From contig NZ_BMNK01000002.1 of the NCBI RefSeq assembly GCF_014646515.1, forward strand, positions 579,343 through 643,342: a DNA stretch of 64,000 nucleotides, read 5' to 3'. Positions 8,241-20,797 of the stretch are shown in pieces (within the stretch, counting starts at the first letter, position 1; each line of letters opens with the position of its first letter). A program made the translations under genes and the position numbers. Below the pieces are notes generated by a model, which worked only from the letters and a program-made list of their open reading frames with translations, had not been told where the DNA came from and made no database searches. The DNA is from Nonomuraea glycinis (GTDB lineage: Bacteria > Actinomycetota > Actinomycetes > Streptosporangiales > Streptosporangiaceae).

Positions 8241-8260
8241 TCACCGGTCGATACCGGTGA
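8241..8260. terminator. inverted repeat downstream of small secreted gene 1
   Basis: TCACCGGT-CGAT-ACCGGTGA: an 8-bp perfect stem with 4-nt loop, 42 bp past the stop codon at 8198, between convergent genes. A weak terminator candidate. Confidence 0.5.
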
Positions 8261-8420
8261 ACCGCCGGCTCGGCCCGTCTCACGTGTGAACGCGTGAGGT
8301 GATTTCCGGAAGAGCGACCGTGGATACTCGAGGCCGCGGACCGCTCGGTGCGCACCGTCCGGCCGTCCGGCGGGCGGCCCGGGTGACCTGACTCAAGAGC
8401 GGGTGACCCGGGCCGCGTCC

Positions 8421-8488
8421 CTATCCAGGCCTGACCACGCTCTTGAAGGTCGGCCTATCCAGGTCTGACCACGCCTTTGAAGGTCGGC
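8421..8488. repeat. 34-bp tandem duplication at the 3' end of the NlpC/P60 gene
   Basis: Two adjacent 34-bp units (8421-8454 and 8455-8488) differ at three positions. The second unit contains the last codons and TAG of the NlpC/P60 gene; the first is a noncoding copy just past the stop. Confidence 0.88.
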
Positions 8489-9015
8489 CTGTCCAGCGGC
8501 TCCACCCGCACCGACGCCCCGGTGAAGGGGGCGTTGACCATGTGCTCGCCGTCCACGACCAGCCCGACGTGCTCGGGGCCGCGCTGCCGGGGATCGCTGT
8601 CGTAGAAGACCAGATCTCCCGGCCGCAGCTGCTCCCTCGGCACGCGGGTCCCGTGGCGCCACTGCTGCCGTGCGGTGCGGCCGATCAGCACGCCGGCGCT
8701 CGCCCACGCGTACTGCGTCAGGCCGGAGCAGTCGAACCCCCGGGTTCTGGCGCCCCGGCCGACGCCACGGCTCGGCCCGTGCACGCCGCCACCGCCCCAC
8801 GAGTAGGGCACGCCTATCATGTCCATCGCCGCCCGCAGCGCCGTGCCGCTGGCGGCATAACGCATCCGCTCGGCCGCATGCGAATACGTCGATCCGCATC
8901 GCGCCGGATCCTGGTCTGCGCAGCGGGCCATCACGGCGGTCGGACCGATTATTTCGGGGAACGTGCACCAGCCGCCTGTCATGGCCATCAGGATAAGCAT
9001 TCTTGCTATCCGCAT
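8455..9015 (-). CDS. secreted NlpC/P60 family hydrolase
   Basis: 186 aa. Hydrophobic N-terminus (RMLILMAMTGGW) suggests export, although the signal is short. NlpC/P60 catalytic domain from about residue 60: GVPYSWGGGGVHG, catalytic Cys in TRGFDCSGLTQYAW, LRPGDLVFYD, and His in GPEHVGLVV. This family cuts gamma-D-Glu to diaminopimelate bonds in cell-wall peptides. It sits between the two 89-aa secreted paralogues. Its 3' end has been duplicated in tandem just downstream. No clear ribosome-binding site was seen for the ATG at 9015. Confidence 0.85.
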   Translation of the reverse strand: MRIARMLILMAMTGGWCTFPEIIGPTAVMARCADQDPARCGSTYSHAAERMRYAASGTALRAAMDMIGVPYSWGGGGVHGPSRGVGRGARTRGFDCSGLTQYAWASAGVLIGRTARQQWRHGTRVPREQLRPGDLVFYDSDPRQRGPEHVGLVVDGEHMVNAPFTGASVRVEPLDRPTFKGVVRPG

Positions 9016-9386
9016 GGCTATTCACCGCTTCTGTTAATCGTTTCGCGCCGGGCCCTCGCCGGCCAGGCGCCTGGAAAGACGTTTCACCCTGCATTTTCCT
9101 CCCCGTCGATGGCGATAAAACGCCCTTTGGGGAGGCTGGATCCGCAGGTGGCCATAACCTGAAAAATCACATGCACAACCAGCCCGATATATGCTGAGAA
9201 GTCCGCATATGTGGGGTTGGCTGAAAAGCTCTGGGATCGGGAATTCTTTTTTACTCATGTTTAGGCCCGATCGCTTGTGGGCCGGGCCGCGGATGCTGGA
9301 TTGTTGTCGGCGGCATCTCGATTCCAGTGAACGACAGCGATGACGCGCATCCCCGCGCGGATTCCATCCGAAGGAGTAGTAAAGAA
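9016..9386. other. intergenic region between NlpC/P60 gene and small secreted gene 2
   Basis: 371 bp with lower GC than the flanks and several AT-rich runs (around 9110 and 9240). Short open frames here lack ribosome-binding sites and typical third-position GC. It should hold the divergent promoters for both neighbours. The last bases carry AAGGAG ahead of the next start. Confidence 0.5.
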
Positions 9387-9656
9387 ATGATGCGTCGCAT
9401 CCTCGTCGGTGCCGCCATGGTCGGCGCCCTGTTCGGCTTCTCCGCCGCCGCGGCCTCGGCCGACGTCGGCCCCAGCACCGCCAACACGGGCAGCGCGGTC
9501 CTCGGCCAGTGGGCGGTCGTCGACGACGCCACCCTGGCCAACGACGTGCTGAACGACTCGCTCAAGTACGTCAACGTCCTCAGCGCGGTCAACCTGCAGA
9601 ACGTCGACGTCGACCTGCTGAACAACCAGACCAAGACGCACGAGCACCACCACTAG
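9387..9656 (+). CDS. small secreted protein, paralogue 2 (89 aa, unknown family)
   Basis: 89 aa, with AAGGAG 10 nt upstream of the ATG. The signal peptide (MMRRILVGAAMVGALFGF, then AAAASA) is very like paralogue 1. The mature part begins DVGPSTANTGSAVLGQ and keeps VNLQNVDVDLLNNQ, ending HEHHH. The conserved core is VVDD, LNDSLKY(V/I)NV and NLQNV(D)xDLLNN, so the mature chain is under selection. The His-rich tail may bind metal (inference). Followed by a strong terminator. Confidence 0.8.
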   Translation: MMRRILVGAAMVGALFGFSAAAASADVGPSTANTGSAVLGQWAVVDDATLANDVLNDSLKYVNVLSAVNLQNVDVDLLNNQTKTHEHHH

Positions 9657-10011
9657 GGAGCGGGCGCCGCTCCCCGGTGAACCCCACGGCATCCCGCCGG
9701 CCACGCCCCCTTCCTGGCGGACACCCTGGACGCAGGGTGCCAGCGTGGCCGCGCGTTCGGGGTCACCACCGGGGGACGAACGGCGCACCGGCTCATCCCC
9801 ACCGGCCCCGGCACTTCGCGTGCCGGGGCCGGTCGGCGTTCCGGTCTATAAAAGCGCCTCAATTCGGTCATTACTCCGCGAAAATCACCTTTCCGGATGA
9901 CTTCCGGGTAATCTGGTTCTCGGTCACTGCCGATGCGGTCACCGCGAGAGCTTCGCTCGTGACACAACGGCTACAGCCCCCGGGACTCGACGTGATGGGG
10001 GTGAGCGCCAG
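9657..10011. other. intergenic region ahead of the STAS gene
   Basis: 355 bp without a convincing gene. It contains the hairpin at 9801-9833 and, further on, AT-richer DNA (about 9840-9920) that probably holds the promoter for the STAS gene. Confidence 0.5.
9801..9833 (+). terminator. strong hairpin terminator
   Basis: Perfect 14-bp stem: ACCGGCCCCGGCAC (9801-9814) pairs with 9820-9833, loop TTCGC. It ends transcription of the 89-aa gene, 145 bp past its stop. Confidence 0.8.
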
Positions 10012-10353
10012 ATGACGGACATGGAGCGGCTGCTCTATGAGGACGAGCAGCTCCGCGTTACCCTGCGCGCCACCAGGCCGGTCCCCGCCGTGACACTCAC
10101 CGGCGAGGTCGACGTCACCAACAGCCGAGCCCTGGCGCACACGCTGGAGCTGTCCCGGCAGGGCAGCACCCACATCGACGTCGACACCGGCGCGCTGACC
10201 TTCATCGACCTGTCCGGCATCCGCGTGCTCGTGCTGCCCACCCTGCCGCCCGCCCAGCGCTGGATCCGCCTGCACAACGTCACGCCGTCCCAGCGACGGC
10301 TGATGGAGCTGGTGGGCTGGTTCCACGAGGCCCACCAGCAGGCGCTCAGCTGA
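10012..10353 (+). CDS. STAS-domain anti-sigma factor antagonist
   Basis: 113 aa. STAS fold: VPAVTLTGEVDVTNSRALAH followed by DTGALTFIDLSGIRVLVLPT, where the serine of the DLSG motif is the usual phosphorylation site. Such proteins bind RsbW-like kinases and free an alternative sigma factor. No partner kinase or sigma gene is adjacent; an RsbW-like ATPase lies at 19330-19800, but a functional link is only a guess. The ATG has GGGGGTGAG upstream. Confidence 0.85.
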   Translation: MTDMERLLYEDEQLRVTLRATRPVPAVTLTGEVDVTNSRALAHTLELSRQGSTHIDVDTGALTFIDLSGIRVLVLPTLPPAQRWIRLHNVTPSQRRLMELVGWFHEAHQQALS

Positions 10354-10409
10354 ACGCCCACCCGAACGCCCATTTCGAACGATCAGCCAGACGATCGCCA
10401 GACGACCGG

Positions 10410-13995
<3,586 letters not shown>

Positions 13996-14021
13996 CTATC
14001 CCTGGGAGCGAAAATGCTCGG

Positions 14022-15428
14022 TCAGTCCTCGCGCCCGATCTCGACGTCCTCCAGTACGGCCAGCGCGTCGGGGACCAGCACGGCGGCCGAGTAGTAGGCG
14101 GTGACCAGGTAGGAGATGACGGCCTTCTCGTTGATGTTCATGAACCGGACCGACAGGCCCGGCTGGTATTCATCGGGGAGGCCGGTCTGGTGCAGGCCGA
14201 CGACGCCCTGACTCTCCTGGCCGGTGCGCATGAGCAGCACGGAGCTCATCCGCCGCCCGGAAACGGGGATCTTGTTGCATGGGAAGATCGGCACGCCGCG
14301 CCAGGCCGGCACCCGGTGACCGCTCGCCTCGGCGGCCTGGGGATACAGGCCGCGCTTGCTGCACTCCCTGCCGAAGGCCGCGATCGTCTGCGGGTGCGCG
14401 AGGAAGAAGGCCGGGTCCTTCCATACCTTGGCCAGCAAGTCGTCCATGTCGTCAGGGGTGGGCGGGCCGGTGCGGGCGCGCAGGCGCTGGCTGAAGTCGG
14501 CGTTGTGCAGGAGGCCGAAGTCCCGGCTATTGATCATCTCGTCCTCCTGCCGCTCGCGTAGCGCCTCGATGGTCAGGCGGAGCTGCTGGTCGAGCTGGTT
14601 CATCGGCTGGTTGTACAGGTCGGTGACCCTGCTGTGCACCCGCAGCACGGTCTGCACCACGCTCAGTTCGTACTCGCGCGGGCTCAGCTCGTAGTCGACG
14701 AACGTGCCGGGCAGGGTGGGCTCGCCGCTGTGGCCCGACGACATGTCGATGGCGGCCTCGCCGTAGTCGTTGTGCGCCCGCTCACCGCTGGCCTGCCAGG
14801 CCTCCAGGTGCTCGCGCAGGCTCGGCGAGCGGTCCAGCAGCGCCTGGAAGTCCTCGCGGGAGAGGGTCAGCACGGTGGTGGCGGTCTTGGCCCGCGCGGA
14901 GAACTCCCACTGGCCACCGCCGAGGAGCAGCTGCTCGCCGAGGTGGTCGCCGTCGGCCAGCATCCCGAGGCTCTGCTGGTCGCCGTAGGCGCCGGTGGTG
15001 ACCTTGGCGACCCGGCCGTGCGCGATCAGCACGAGCTGCTCGATCGGGTCGTCCTCGCGGACGATCTCCTCGCCGGCCTCCACCTCGCGCTGGGCGAAGC
15101 GGTAGGCGAGCGCCTCCAGGGCCTCGATGTCGCCGAAGCCGCGCAGCATCGGCAGCTCGCAGAGCTCCGCGGGCACGACGCGCACCTCCGCGCCGGTGGT
15201 GCTGAAGGTGATGCGGCCGTCGCCGAGGGTGTAGGTCAGGCGCCGGTTGACCCGGTAGACGCCGCCGGAGGTCTGCACCCACGGCAGCAGCTTCAGCAGC
15301 CAGCGGGAGGTGATCTCCTGCATCTGCGGGGCGGTCTTGGTCGTCGTCGCCAGATTGCGCGCGGCATCGGTGCTCAGGCTGAGCTGCTGGCCGTTGCCCT
15401 GCGCGGTCGATTCGGTCGATTCGGTCAT
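14022..15428 (-). CDS. family 2B encapsulin shell protein (first shell gene; cNMP-binding domain insert)
   Basis: 468 aa, about the size of EshA. N-arm [20 protein letters not shown], cNMP-binding fold at about 85-205, then shell core [52 protein letters not shown] and [18 protein letters not shown]. The cassette [21 protein letters not shown] keeps the Glu and the CRP-like RAKT end, but the Arg that contacts the phosphate in CRP is not at the expected place. Together with the gene at 12604 it probably forms a mixed shell. 26 bp separates the two shell genes. ATG start; weak ribosome-binding site (GGTGG). Confidence 0.88.
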   Translation of the reverse strand: MTESTESTAQGNGQQLSLSTDAARNLATTTKTAPQMQEITSRWLLKLLPWVQTSGGVYRVNRRLTYTLGDGRITFSTTGAEVRVVPAELCELPMLRGFGDIEALEALAYRFAQREVEAGEEIVREDDPIEQLVLIAHGRVAKVTTGAYGDQQSLGMLADGDHLGEQLLLGGGQWEFSARAKTATTVLTLSREDFQALLDRSPSLREHLEAWQASGERAHNDYGEAAIDMSSGHSGEPTLPGTFVDYELSPREYELSVVQTVLRVHSRVTDLYNQPMNQLDQQLRLTIEALRERQEDEMINSRDFGLLHNADFSQRLRARTGPPTPDDMDDLLAKVWKDPAFFLAHPQTIAAFGRECSKRGLYPQAAEASGHRVPAWRGVPIFPCNKIPVSGRRMSSVLLMRTGQESQGVVGLHQTGLPDEYQPGLSVRFMNINEKAVISYLVTAYYSAAVLVPDALAVLEDVEIGRED

Positions 15429-15535
15429 CGTGCACCACCGATCATGAAGGATTGACTACGAACAGTGAGAAAAAGTGGCTCTGGGTAATCGATCTCGGGC
15501 AGGCCGAAGCGCCGCTCCTGGCTGATCCATTCGGG

Positions 15536-16585
15536 TCAGCTGTCGCGGTGGGCCAGTTGGGCGGTCAGCGCGGTCAGCGCGACCCGGGCCTCGGGCATGA
15601 TCGGGGCGGCGTCGAGAGCCTCGACCGCCTGGCCCGCCCGCTCCTCGATCATCGACTCGACCCGGTCGATCGCGCCGGTGTCGAGCAGGATCTGGCGCAT
15701 CTCGGCGGCGTGCTCCTCGGCCAGCTCGGGATTGCCGTGCCAGGTGCGCAGGTAGGCGAGCTGCGCGGGCGTGGCCCGCTCCACCGCCTGCGCGAACAGG
15801 ACCGTCTGCTTGCCGTCGCGCAGGTCGTCCAGCGCGGACTTGCCGGTCTCCTCCGAGGAGCCGAAGGTGCCGAGCACGTCGTCACGGAGCTGGAAGGCCT
15901 CGCCCAGCGGCAGCCCGAACGCCGAGTAGGAGGCCAGCAGCTCCGGGGTCCCCCCGGCCAGCGCGCCGCCGATCTGCAAAGGACGCTCCACGGTGTATTT
16001 GGCGGTCTTGTAGCGGATCGTGGTCAGCGCCTGCTCCACGCTGGCCCCGGTGCGCAACTGGGAGAGAATGTCCAGGTATTGGCCGCTGATGACCTCGGCG
16101 CGCATGGCGTCGAACAGGTGGTGCGCCGCGCGCAGGCGGGCCGGCTCGACCCCGCACGAGGACAGCAGCGCGTCGGACCAGGCCAGGCTGAGCGTGCCCA
16201 GCAGGATGCCGCCGGCCTGCCCGAACGCCTCCGCGCCCGGCCCGGCGTGCAGGTGGGCGAGGCTGCGGTGCACGGTGGAGCGGCCCCGGCGCAGCTCGCT
16301 GCCGTCCATGATGTCGTCGTGGATCAGCAGGCCCGCATGGCAGAGCTCAAGAGAAGCGGCGGCGCTGATGATCTCCTCGCAGTCCTCGCCACCGGCGCCC
16401 CGCCATCCCCAGTAGCACAGCTGGGGACGGACGCGCTTGCCGCCCGTGAGGATGAAGTCGATGAGCAATCGGTAGGCGGCCACCACGTCCTGGTCGGTCA
16501 CCGGCGCCCGCCAGCCGTCGAGGAACGCGGCCAGCCGTTCGTCCACACGCGGTCCCAAAAGGTTGGGGGTAAAGCTGACCGTCAT
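15536..16585 (-). CDS. polyprenyl diphosphate synthase
   Basis: 349 aa from the ATG at 16585, which has AGAAGGAG 8 nt upstream; an in-frame start 30 bp further up lacks one. Isoprenoid synthase fold with GGKRVRPQL, first aspartate-rich motif DDIMD (LLIHDDIMDGSELRRG) and second motif DDVLG (QLRDDVLGTFG). Such enzymes build geranyl, farnesyl or geranylgeranyl diphosphate; chain length cannot be fixed here, but farnesyl diphosphate would feed the geosmin synthase three genes downstream. First gene of the operon, 107 bp before the first shell gene, and divergent from the alcohol dehydrogenase. Confidence 0.93.
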   Translation of the reverse strand: MTVSFTPNLLGPRVDERLAAFLDGWRAPVTDQDVVAAYRLLIDFILTGGKRVRPQLCYWGWRGAGGEDCEEIISAAASLELCHAGLLIHDDIMDGSELRRGRSTVHRSLAHLHAGPGAEAFGQAGGILLGTLSLAWSDALLSSCGVEPARLRAAHHLFDAMRAEVISGQYLDILSQLRTGASVEQALTTIRYKTAKYTVERPLQIGGALAGGTPELLASYSAFGLPLGEAFQLRDDVLGTFGSSEETGKSALDDLRDGKQTVLFAQAVERATPAQLAYLRTWHGNPELAEEHAAEMRQILLDTGAIDRVESMIEERAGQAVEALDAAPIMPEARVALTALTAQLAHRDS

Positions 16586-16779
16586 GAGCCGGCTCCTTCT
16601 GTCGAGCTTCATCACCAGTAGTTACTCATTCAATACGGAGGGTGTAAAGCCGATTGGGGGATCAGAGTTTTTCTCGCACCTGACGAGACCCGCGCATGAC
16701 TCCGTACAGGGCGGCCGACTCGTTTGACGGCAGGTATGTGGGTATGCGAGAGCAGGCGCCCCCCAGTGAGGAGAGAGCC

Positions 16780-17961
16780 ATGAAGGCCGTCACCTGGCAC
16801 GGCAAGCGCGACGTCCGGGTCGAAGAGGTCCCCGACCCGCAGATCAAGGAGCCGAACGACGCGGTCATCAAGGTGACCAGCAGCGGCATCTGCGGCTCCG
16901 ACCTGCACCTGTACGAGGTACTCGGGCCGTTCATGACCGAGGGCGACATCCTCGGCCACGAGCCGATGGGCATCGTCGAGGAGGTCGGCGCCGAGATCAC
17001 CGGCCTCAAGCCCGGCGACCGGGTCGTGGTGCCGTTCAACATCTCCTGCGGCCACTGCCACATGTGCGGGATGGAGCTCTACGCCCAGTGCGAGACCACC
17101 CAGGTCCGCGAGCACGGCATGGGCGCCGCGCTGTTCGGCTACACCAAGCTGTACGGCCAGGTGCCCGGCGGCCAGGCCGAGTACCTACGCGTCCCGCAGG
17201 CCCAGTTCGGCCCGATCAAGGTGCCCGCCGGCCCGCCCGACGAGCGGTTCGTCTACCTGTCGGACGTGCTGCCCACGTCCTGGCAGGCCGTCCGGTACGC
17301 CCACCTGCCCGAAGGCGGCAGCGTCGCGGTCTTCGGGCTCGGCGCCATCGGCCAGATGTGCGCCCGCATCGCCGGCTACCTCGGCCACCGGGTGATCGGC
17401 GTCGACGGCGTGCCGGAACGACTGGAGATGGCCCGCCGCCACGGCATCGAAGTCGTCGACGCGAGCGACGTCACCGACGTGCCCGAGGCGATCAGGCAGC
17501 TCACCGCCGGCCGCGGCACCGACTCCGTCATCGACGCCGTCGGCATGGAGGCGCACGGCTCGCCCGGCGCCAAGTTCGCCCAGGCCATCACCGGCCTCCT
17601 GCCCGACGCCATCGCCGCGCCGCTCATGGCCCACGCGGGCGTCGACCGCCTGGCGGTGCTCAACCAGGCCATCGAGTCCGTACGGCGCGGCGGCGTGATC
17701 TCCGTCATCGGCGTCTACGGCGGCATGACCGACCCGATGCCGATGCTGCGCCTGTTCGACAAGGGCATCACGCTGCGGATGGGCCAGGCTCATGTCCGGC
17801 GCTGGATCGGCGACCTGATGCCTCTGGTGACCGACGACGCCGACCCGCTCGGCGTGATGGATCTGGCGACCCACCGGCTGCCACTGGAGGAGGCGCCGCA
17901 CGCGTACGAGATGTTCCAGAAGAAGGCGAATGGTGCCGTCAAAGTGCTGCTGAAACCATGA
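16780..17961 (+). CDS. zinc-dependent medium-chain alcohol dehydrogenase
   Basis: 393 aa from the ATG at 16780, preceded by GAGGAGAG. MDR fold: catalytic zinc residues in GICGSDLH and GHEPMG, structural zinc cysteines in SCGHCHMCGMELYAQC, and a NAD(P) Rossmann motif VAVFGLGAIGQMCAR. The length and the insert after the structural-zinc loop resemble the formaldehyde dehydrogenase-like group; the substrate is unknown. Divergent from the geosmin operon and 52 bp upstream of an SDR gene on the same strand. Confidence 0.9.
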   Translation: MKAVTWHGKRDVRVEEVPDPQIKEPNDAVIKVTSSGICGSDLHLYEVLGPFMTEGDILGHEPMGIVEEVGAEITGLKPGDRVVVPFNISCGHCHMCGMELYAQCETTQVREHGMGAALFGYTKLYGQVPGGQAEYLRVPQAQFGPIKVPAGPPDERFVYLSDVLPTSWQAVRYAHLPEGGSVAVFGLGAIGQMCARIAGYLGHRVIGVDGVPERLEMARRHGIEVVDASDVTDVPEAIRQLTAGRGTDSVIDAVGMEAHGSPGAKFAQAITGLLPDAIAAPLMAHAGVDRLAVLNQAIESVRRGGVISVIGVYGGMTDPMPMLRLFDKGITLRMGQAHVRRWIGDLMPLVTDDADPLGVMDLATHRLPLEEAPHAYEMFQKKANGAVKVLLKP

Positions 17962-18013
17962 ACTTCGCAGCTCAGACGGTTTCGCGGGCGTCAGCCGGGG
18001 CAGCCACTGCCGC

Positions 18014-19072
18014 ATGAGAGTCGTGGTGGTGGGTGCGACAGGGAACGTCGGGACGAGCGTGGTGCGGGCGCTGGAGGCCGACGAGAGCGTGACGTCCATT
18101 GCCGGTGTCGCCCGGCGGCTGCCCGGCCTGAAGTCCGGCCGCACCGTGTGGCACCGGGCCGACGTGGTCACCAGCGACCTGTCGCAGATCTTCGACGGCG
18201 CCGACGCGGTCGTGCATCTGGCCTGGCTGTTCCAGCCCACCCGGAACGCCATGGCCACCTGGCGGGCCAACGTGCTGGGCAGCATGCGGGTCTTCCAGGC
18301 GGTGGCGGAGGCAGGCGTGCCCGCCCTGGTCTACGCCTCCTCCGTCGGCGCGTACTCGCCCCGGCCCAAGGACGAGCCGGTGGACGAGAGCTGGCCCACG
18401 CATGGCTGCGCCGGGGCCGCGTACGGGCGGGAGAAGGCCTACGTCGAGCGGGTGCTCGACGTGTTCGAGAACGGCAACCCCGGCATTCGGGTGGTCCGGA
18501 TGCGGCCGGGCTTCATCTTCAAGCGGGCGGCGGCCACCGAGCAGCGCAGGCTGTTCGCCGGGCCGCTGCTGCCGCGCAGGCTGGTCAAGGCGGGCAACAT
18601 CCCGTTCGTGCCGGACATCCCCGGGCTCAAGCTGCAGGTGCTGCACACCGAGGACGCCGCCGAGGCGTACCGGCTGGCCGTGGTGCGGCCCGTCAGCGGG
18701 GCCTTCAACCTGGCCGCGGACCCGGTGCTCGACCCGCCGGCGCTCGCCGACCTGCTCGGCGCGCGGCTCGTGCCGGTCTCCCCGGGGCTGGCGCGGGCGG
18801 CCGTGGCGGCGGGCTGGCACCTGCGGCTCGTGCCCGCCGCGCCCGGCCTGCTGGAGATGGCCCTGCAGATCCCGCTGATGAGGATGGACCGGGCCCGTGA
18901 GGTGCTCGGCTGGACGCCCGCCTACTCGTCCGTCGACGCCGTCCGGTCGGTGCTGGAGGGCATGCGCGAGGGCGCCGGCCTGGACACCGCGCCGCTCGCC
19001 CCCGACTCCGGCCGACGCCGCCTGCGTGAGTTCGCCACCGGCGCGGGGGCCCGCTCCACACCCGAGGGATAG
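18014..19072 (+). CDS. NAD-dependent epimerase/extended SDR family protein
   Basis: 352 aa. Extended SDR fold: nucleotide-binding VVVVGATGNVGTSVVRAL at the N-terminus, VYASSVGAYSP, and the catalytic AYGREKAYVE (YxxxK). Substrates of such proteins are often nucleotide sugars, but the C-terminal part gives no clear subfamily. Follows the alcohol dehydrogenase by 52 bp, so co-transcription is plausible. No convincing ribosome-binding site precedes the ATG. Confidence 0.85.
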   Translation: MRVVVVGATGNVGTSVVRALEADESVTSIAGVARRLPGLKSGRTVWHRADVVTSDLSQIFDGADAVVHLAWLFQPTRNAMATWRANVLGSMRVFQAVAEAGVPALVYASSVGAYSPRPKDEPVDESWPTHGCAGAAYGREKAYVERVLDVFENGNPGIRVVRMRPGFIFKRAAATEQRRLFAGPLLPRRLVKAGNIPFVPDIPGLKLQVLHTEDAAEAYRLAVVRPVSGAFNLAADPVLDPPALADLLGARLVPVSPGLARAAVAAGWHLRLVPAAPGLLEMALQIPLMRMDRAREVLGWTPAYSSVDAVRSVLEGMREGAGLDTAPLAPDSGRRRLREFATGAGARSTPEG

Positions 19073-19183
19073 TCCTCCGATGTTTCCGGCAGATGGTGTA
19101 AGGGCGTGCTCGTCGGGCAGGACTAGAGTCACGTGAGGTCCAGAAGCGCGGCCTAGGTGTCCATTACGACACGGAGGTCACTC

Positions 19184-19333
19184 ATGGATCCATCGAACCT
19201 GCCTCGGCCGGTCCCCTCCCGCCGAGCGAACCCCGCTGACCCTCCGTTCGAAGGCGCCGGAGACCGCCCTTCGAACCCCGCATGTCGGCGTGTCCAGACA
19301 GGTGATCAAGCGATCGCGAGGAGCCTGCCATGA
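19184..19333 (+). CDS. 49-aa ORF translationally coupled to an RsbW-like ATPase
   Basis: ATG at 19184 with GGAGG 7 nt upstream opens a 49-codon frame (MDPSNLPRPVPSRRANPADP...) whose TGA overlaps the ATG of the next gene as ATGA. The product is Pro/Arg/Asn-rich with one cysteine and no predicted membrane segment. Too short for usual gene calling. It may be a leader peptide that couples translation to the downstream ATPase, or a small binding partner. The strong ribosome-binding site and exact overlap support translation; there is no homology support. Confidence 0.5.
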   Translation: MDPSNLPRPVPSRRANPADPPFEGAGDRPSNPACRRVQTGDQAIARSLP

Positions 19334-19800
19334 GTACGTTACTGACCAAGCCCTTCACCATTCAGGAGATCACCCCCCTGCGCCGTGCCGTCGCACGGCA
19401 TGCCTCGACCTCGGGGCTGGCGGGTGCCCGGCTTGAGGACTTCGTGCTTGCCGTCCACGAGAGCATCGTCAACGCCGTCGAGCACGGCGGCGGGCGCGGT
19501 CACCTCAAGATGTGGAGCGCCGACGGGCTGCTCCGCGTCGAGACCGTCGACCACGGCCCCGGCATCCCCGGCCCCTACCTCAACGACGGGCAGCCTTCGG
19601 ACACGGCGTACGCGGGCCGGGGGATCTATCTGATCCGGCGGCTCTGTGACGGCGTCGACCTGCGCACCGGGCCCGCGGGCACCACGGTTCAGATCACCAT
19701 GCGCCTGCCGCGGCGCGGGCCCAGGCGCACCTCGCCGATGAAGCGCGTCCGGGTCGCGGCGAACGGGATCCACCCGCACGCGGGGCGCTTCACCGCCTGA
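19330..19800 (+). CDS. RsbW-like anti-sigma serine kinase (HATPase_c_2)
   Basis: 156 aa. GHKL ATPase with N box VHESIVNAVEHGG, G1 box TVDHGPGIPG and G2 box GRGIYLIRRLCDGV. Proteins of this type bind and inhibit sigma factors or phosphorylate STAS antagonists, and are abundant in actinomycetes. The C-terminal 30 residues are basic. It has its own GGAG site and an ATGA overlap with the 49-aa ORF. 65 bp before the DHPS-like gene on the same strand. Confidence 0.87.
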   Translation: MSTLLTKPFTIQEITPLRRAVARHASTSGLAGARLEDFVLAVHESIVNAVEHGGGRGHLKMWSADGLLRVETVDHGPGIPGPYLNDGQPSDTAYAGRGIYLIRRLCDGVDLRTGPAGTTVQITMRLPRRGPRRTSPMKRVRVAANGIHPHAGRFTA

Positions 19801-19865
19801 CGGGTGGCTGCGGAACGGGCGGGTAGGCTCGCTCGTGGTGACCGGACTTCTGGAGGATGGGTGCC

Positions 19866-20780
19866 ATGAGCAGCGGAGCCGGCACGACGTTCTCCCCCTT
19901 GACGGAGATGGTCGAGCCCGTGCGGCGGATCGGGCGGCGCGAGTTCGACTTCCGGCGGCAGGTGGCGATCATGGCGATCGTCAACCGTACGCCCAACTCC
20001 TTTCACGACCAGGGCCGGACCTTCGAGCTTGAGCGGGCGGTCGAGGCGGCGCGGCGAGCCGTGGACGCCGGGGCCGACTGGGTGGACATCGGCGGGTTCG
20101 CCTTCAGCGCGGCGCAGGCCGAGATCGACGTCGCGGCGGAGATCGACCGGGTGGTGCCGGTCATCTCCGAGGTGCGCCGGGTCACCGACGCGGTGATCAG
20201 CGTGGACACCCATCGCGCCGCCGTGGCGGCGGCCGCGCTGGCGGCGGGCGCCGACGTGATCAACGACACCAACGGGCTGCGGGAGCCGGGCCTCGCGGAG
20301 GTCGCGGCGCGGACGGGCGCCACGGTCGTGGTGACGCACAGCCTCGGCGGGCCCGGCAGGCGGGTGATGCGGCCGCACTACGCCGACATCGTGCCCGACG
20401 TGTCGGCCTATCTGCGGGAGCGGGTGCGGGCCGCGCTGGCGGCGGGGATCGCGGCCGACCGGATCATCATCGATCCCGGACACGATCTCAACAAGAACAC
20501 CTACCACTCGCTGGAGTTGATGCGGCGGCTGGAGGAGATCACCGCGATCGGATATCCGACGCTGGTGGCGCTGTCCAACAAGGACTTCATCGGGGAGACC
20601 CTGGACCGCCCGCAGGGCGAGCGGACGGAGGGGACGATCGCGGCCAACGTCATGGCGATCCTGCGCGGGGCGCGGATCGTCCGGGTGCACGACGTGCCCG
20701 CCACGGTGGCGGCGGTGCGGATGACCGAGGCGATGCTCGGCTGGCGGGCGCCGGTGGCACCCAAGCACAACCTGGCCTGA
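19866..20780 (+). CDS. dihydropteroate synthase homologue (divergent, FolP2-like)
   Basis: 304 aa from the ATG at 19866 (GGAGG 9 nt upstream; an ATG three codons earlier is too close to that site). TIM-barrel pterin-binding fold: IMAIVNRTPNSFHDQG, WVDIGGFAF, VISVDTHRA, VINDTNG, IIDPGHDLNKN, LVALSNKDFIG and IVRVHDV. The order matches DHPS, but the STRPG loop is absent after DIGG and the SRK of the pABA site reads SNK. Such divergence resembles mycobacterial FolP2, which is not thought to be the main folate enzyme. Probable operon with the downstream DUF1992 gene (17-bp gap). Confidence 0.82.
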   Translation: MSSGAGTTFSPLTEMVEPVRRIGRREFDFRRQVAIMAIVNRTPNSFHDQGRTFELERAVEAARRAVDAGADWVDIGGFAFSAAQAEIDVAAEIDRVVPVISEVRRVTDAVISVDTHRAAVAAAALAAGADVINDTNGLREPGLAEVAARTGATVVVTHSLGGPGRRVMRPHYADIVPDVSAYLRERVRAALAAGIAADRIIIDPGHDLNKNTYHSLELMRRLEEITAIGYPTLVALSNKDFIGETLDRPQGERTEGTIAANVMAILRGARIVRVHDVPATVAAVRMTEAMLGWRAPVAPKHNLA

Positions 20781-20797
20781 AGAGGGGAGAGGCGCGC

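Noticed and set aside
9034..9258. 74-codon minus-strand frame between the NlpC/P60 and second small secreted gene
   Set aside because: No ribosome-binding site, mixed composition and overlap with the probable promoter region.
16696..16779. N-terminal extension of the alcohol dehydrogenase
   Set aside because: The ATG at 16780 has a good ribosome-binding site and starts at the normal family N-terminus MKAVTWHG.
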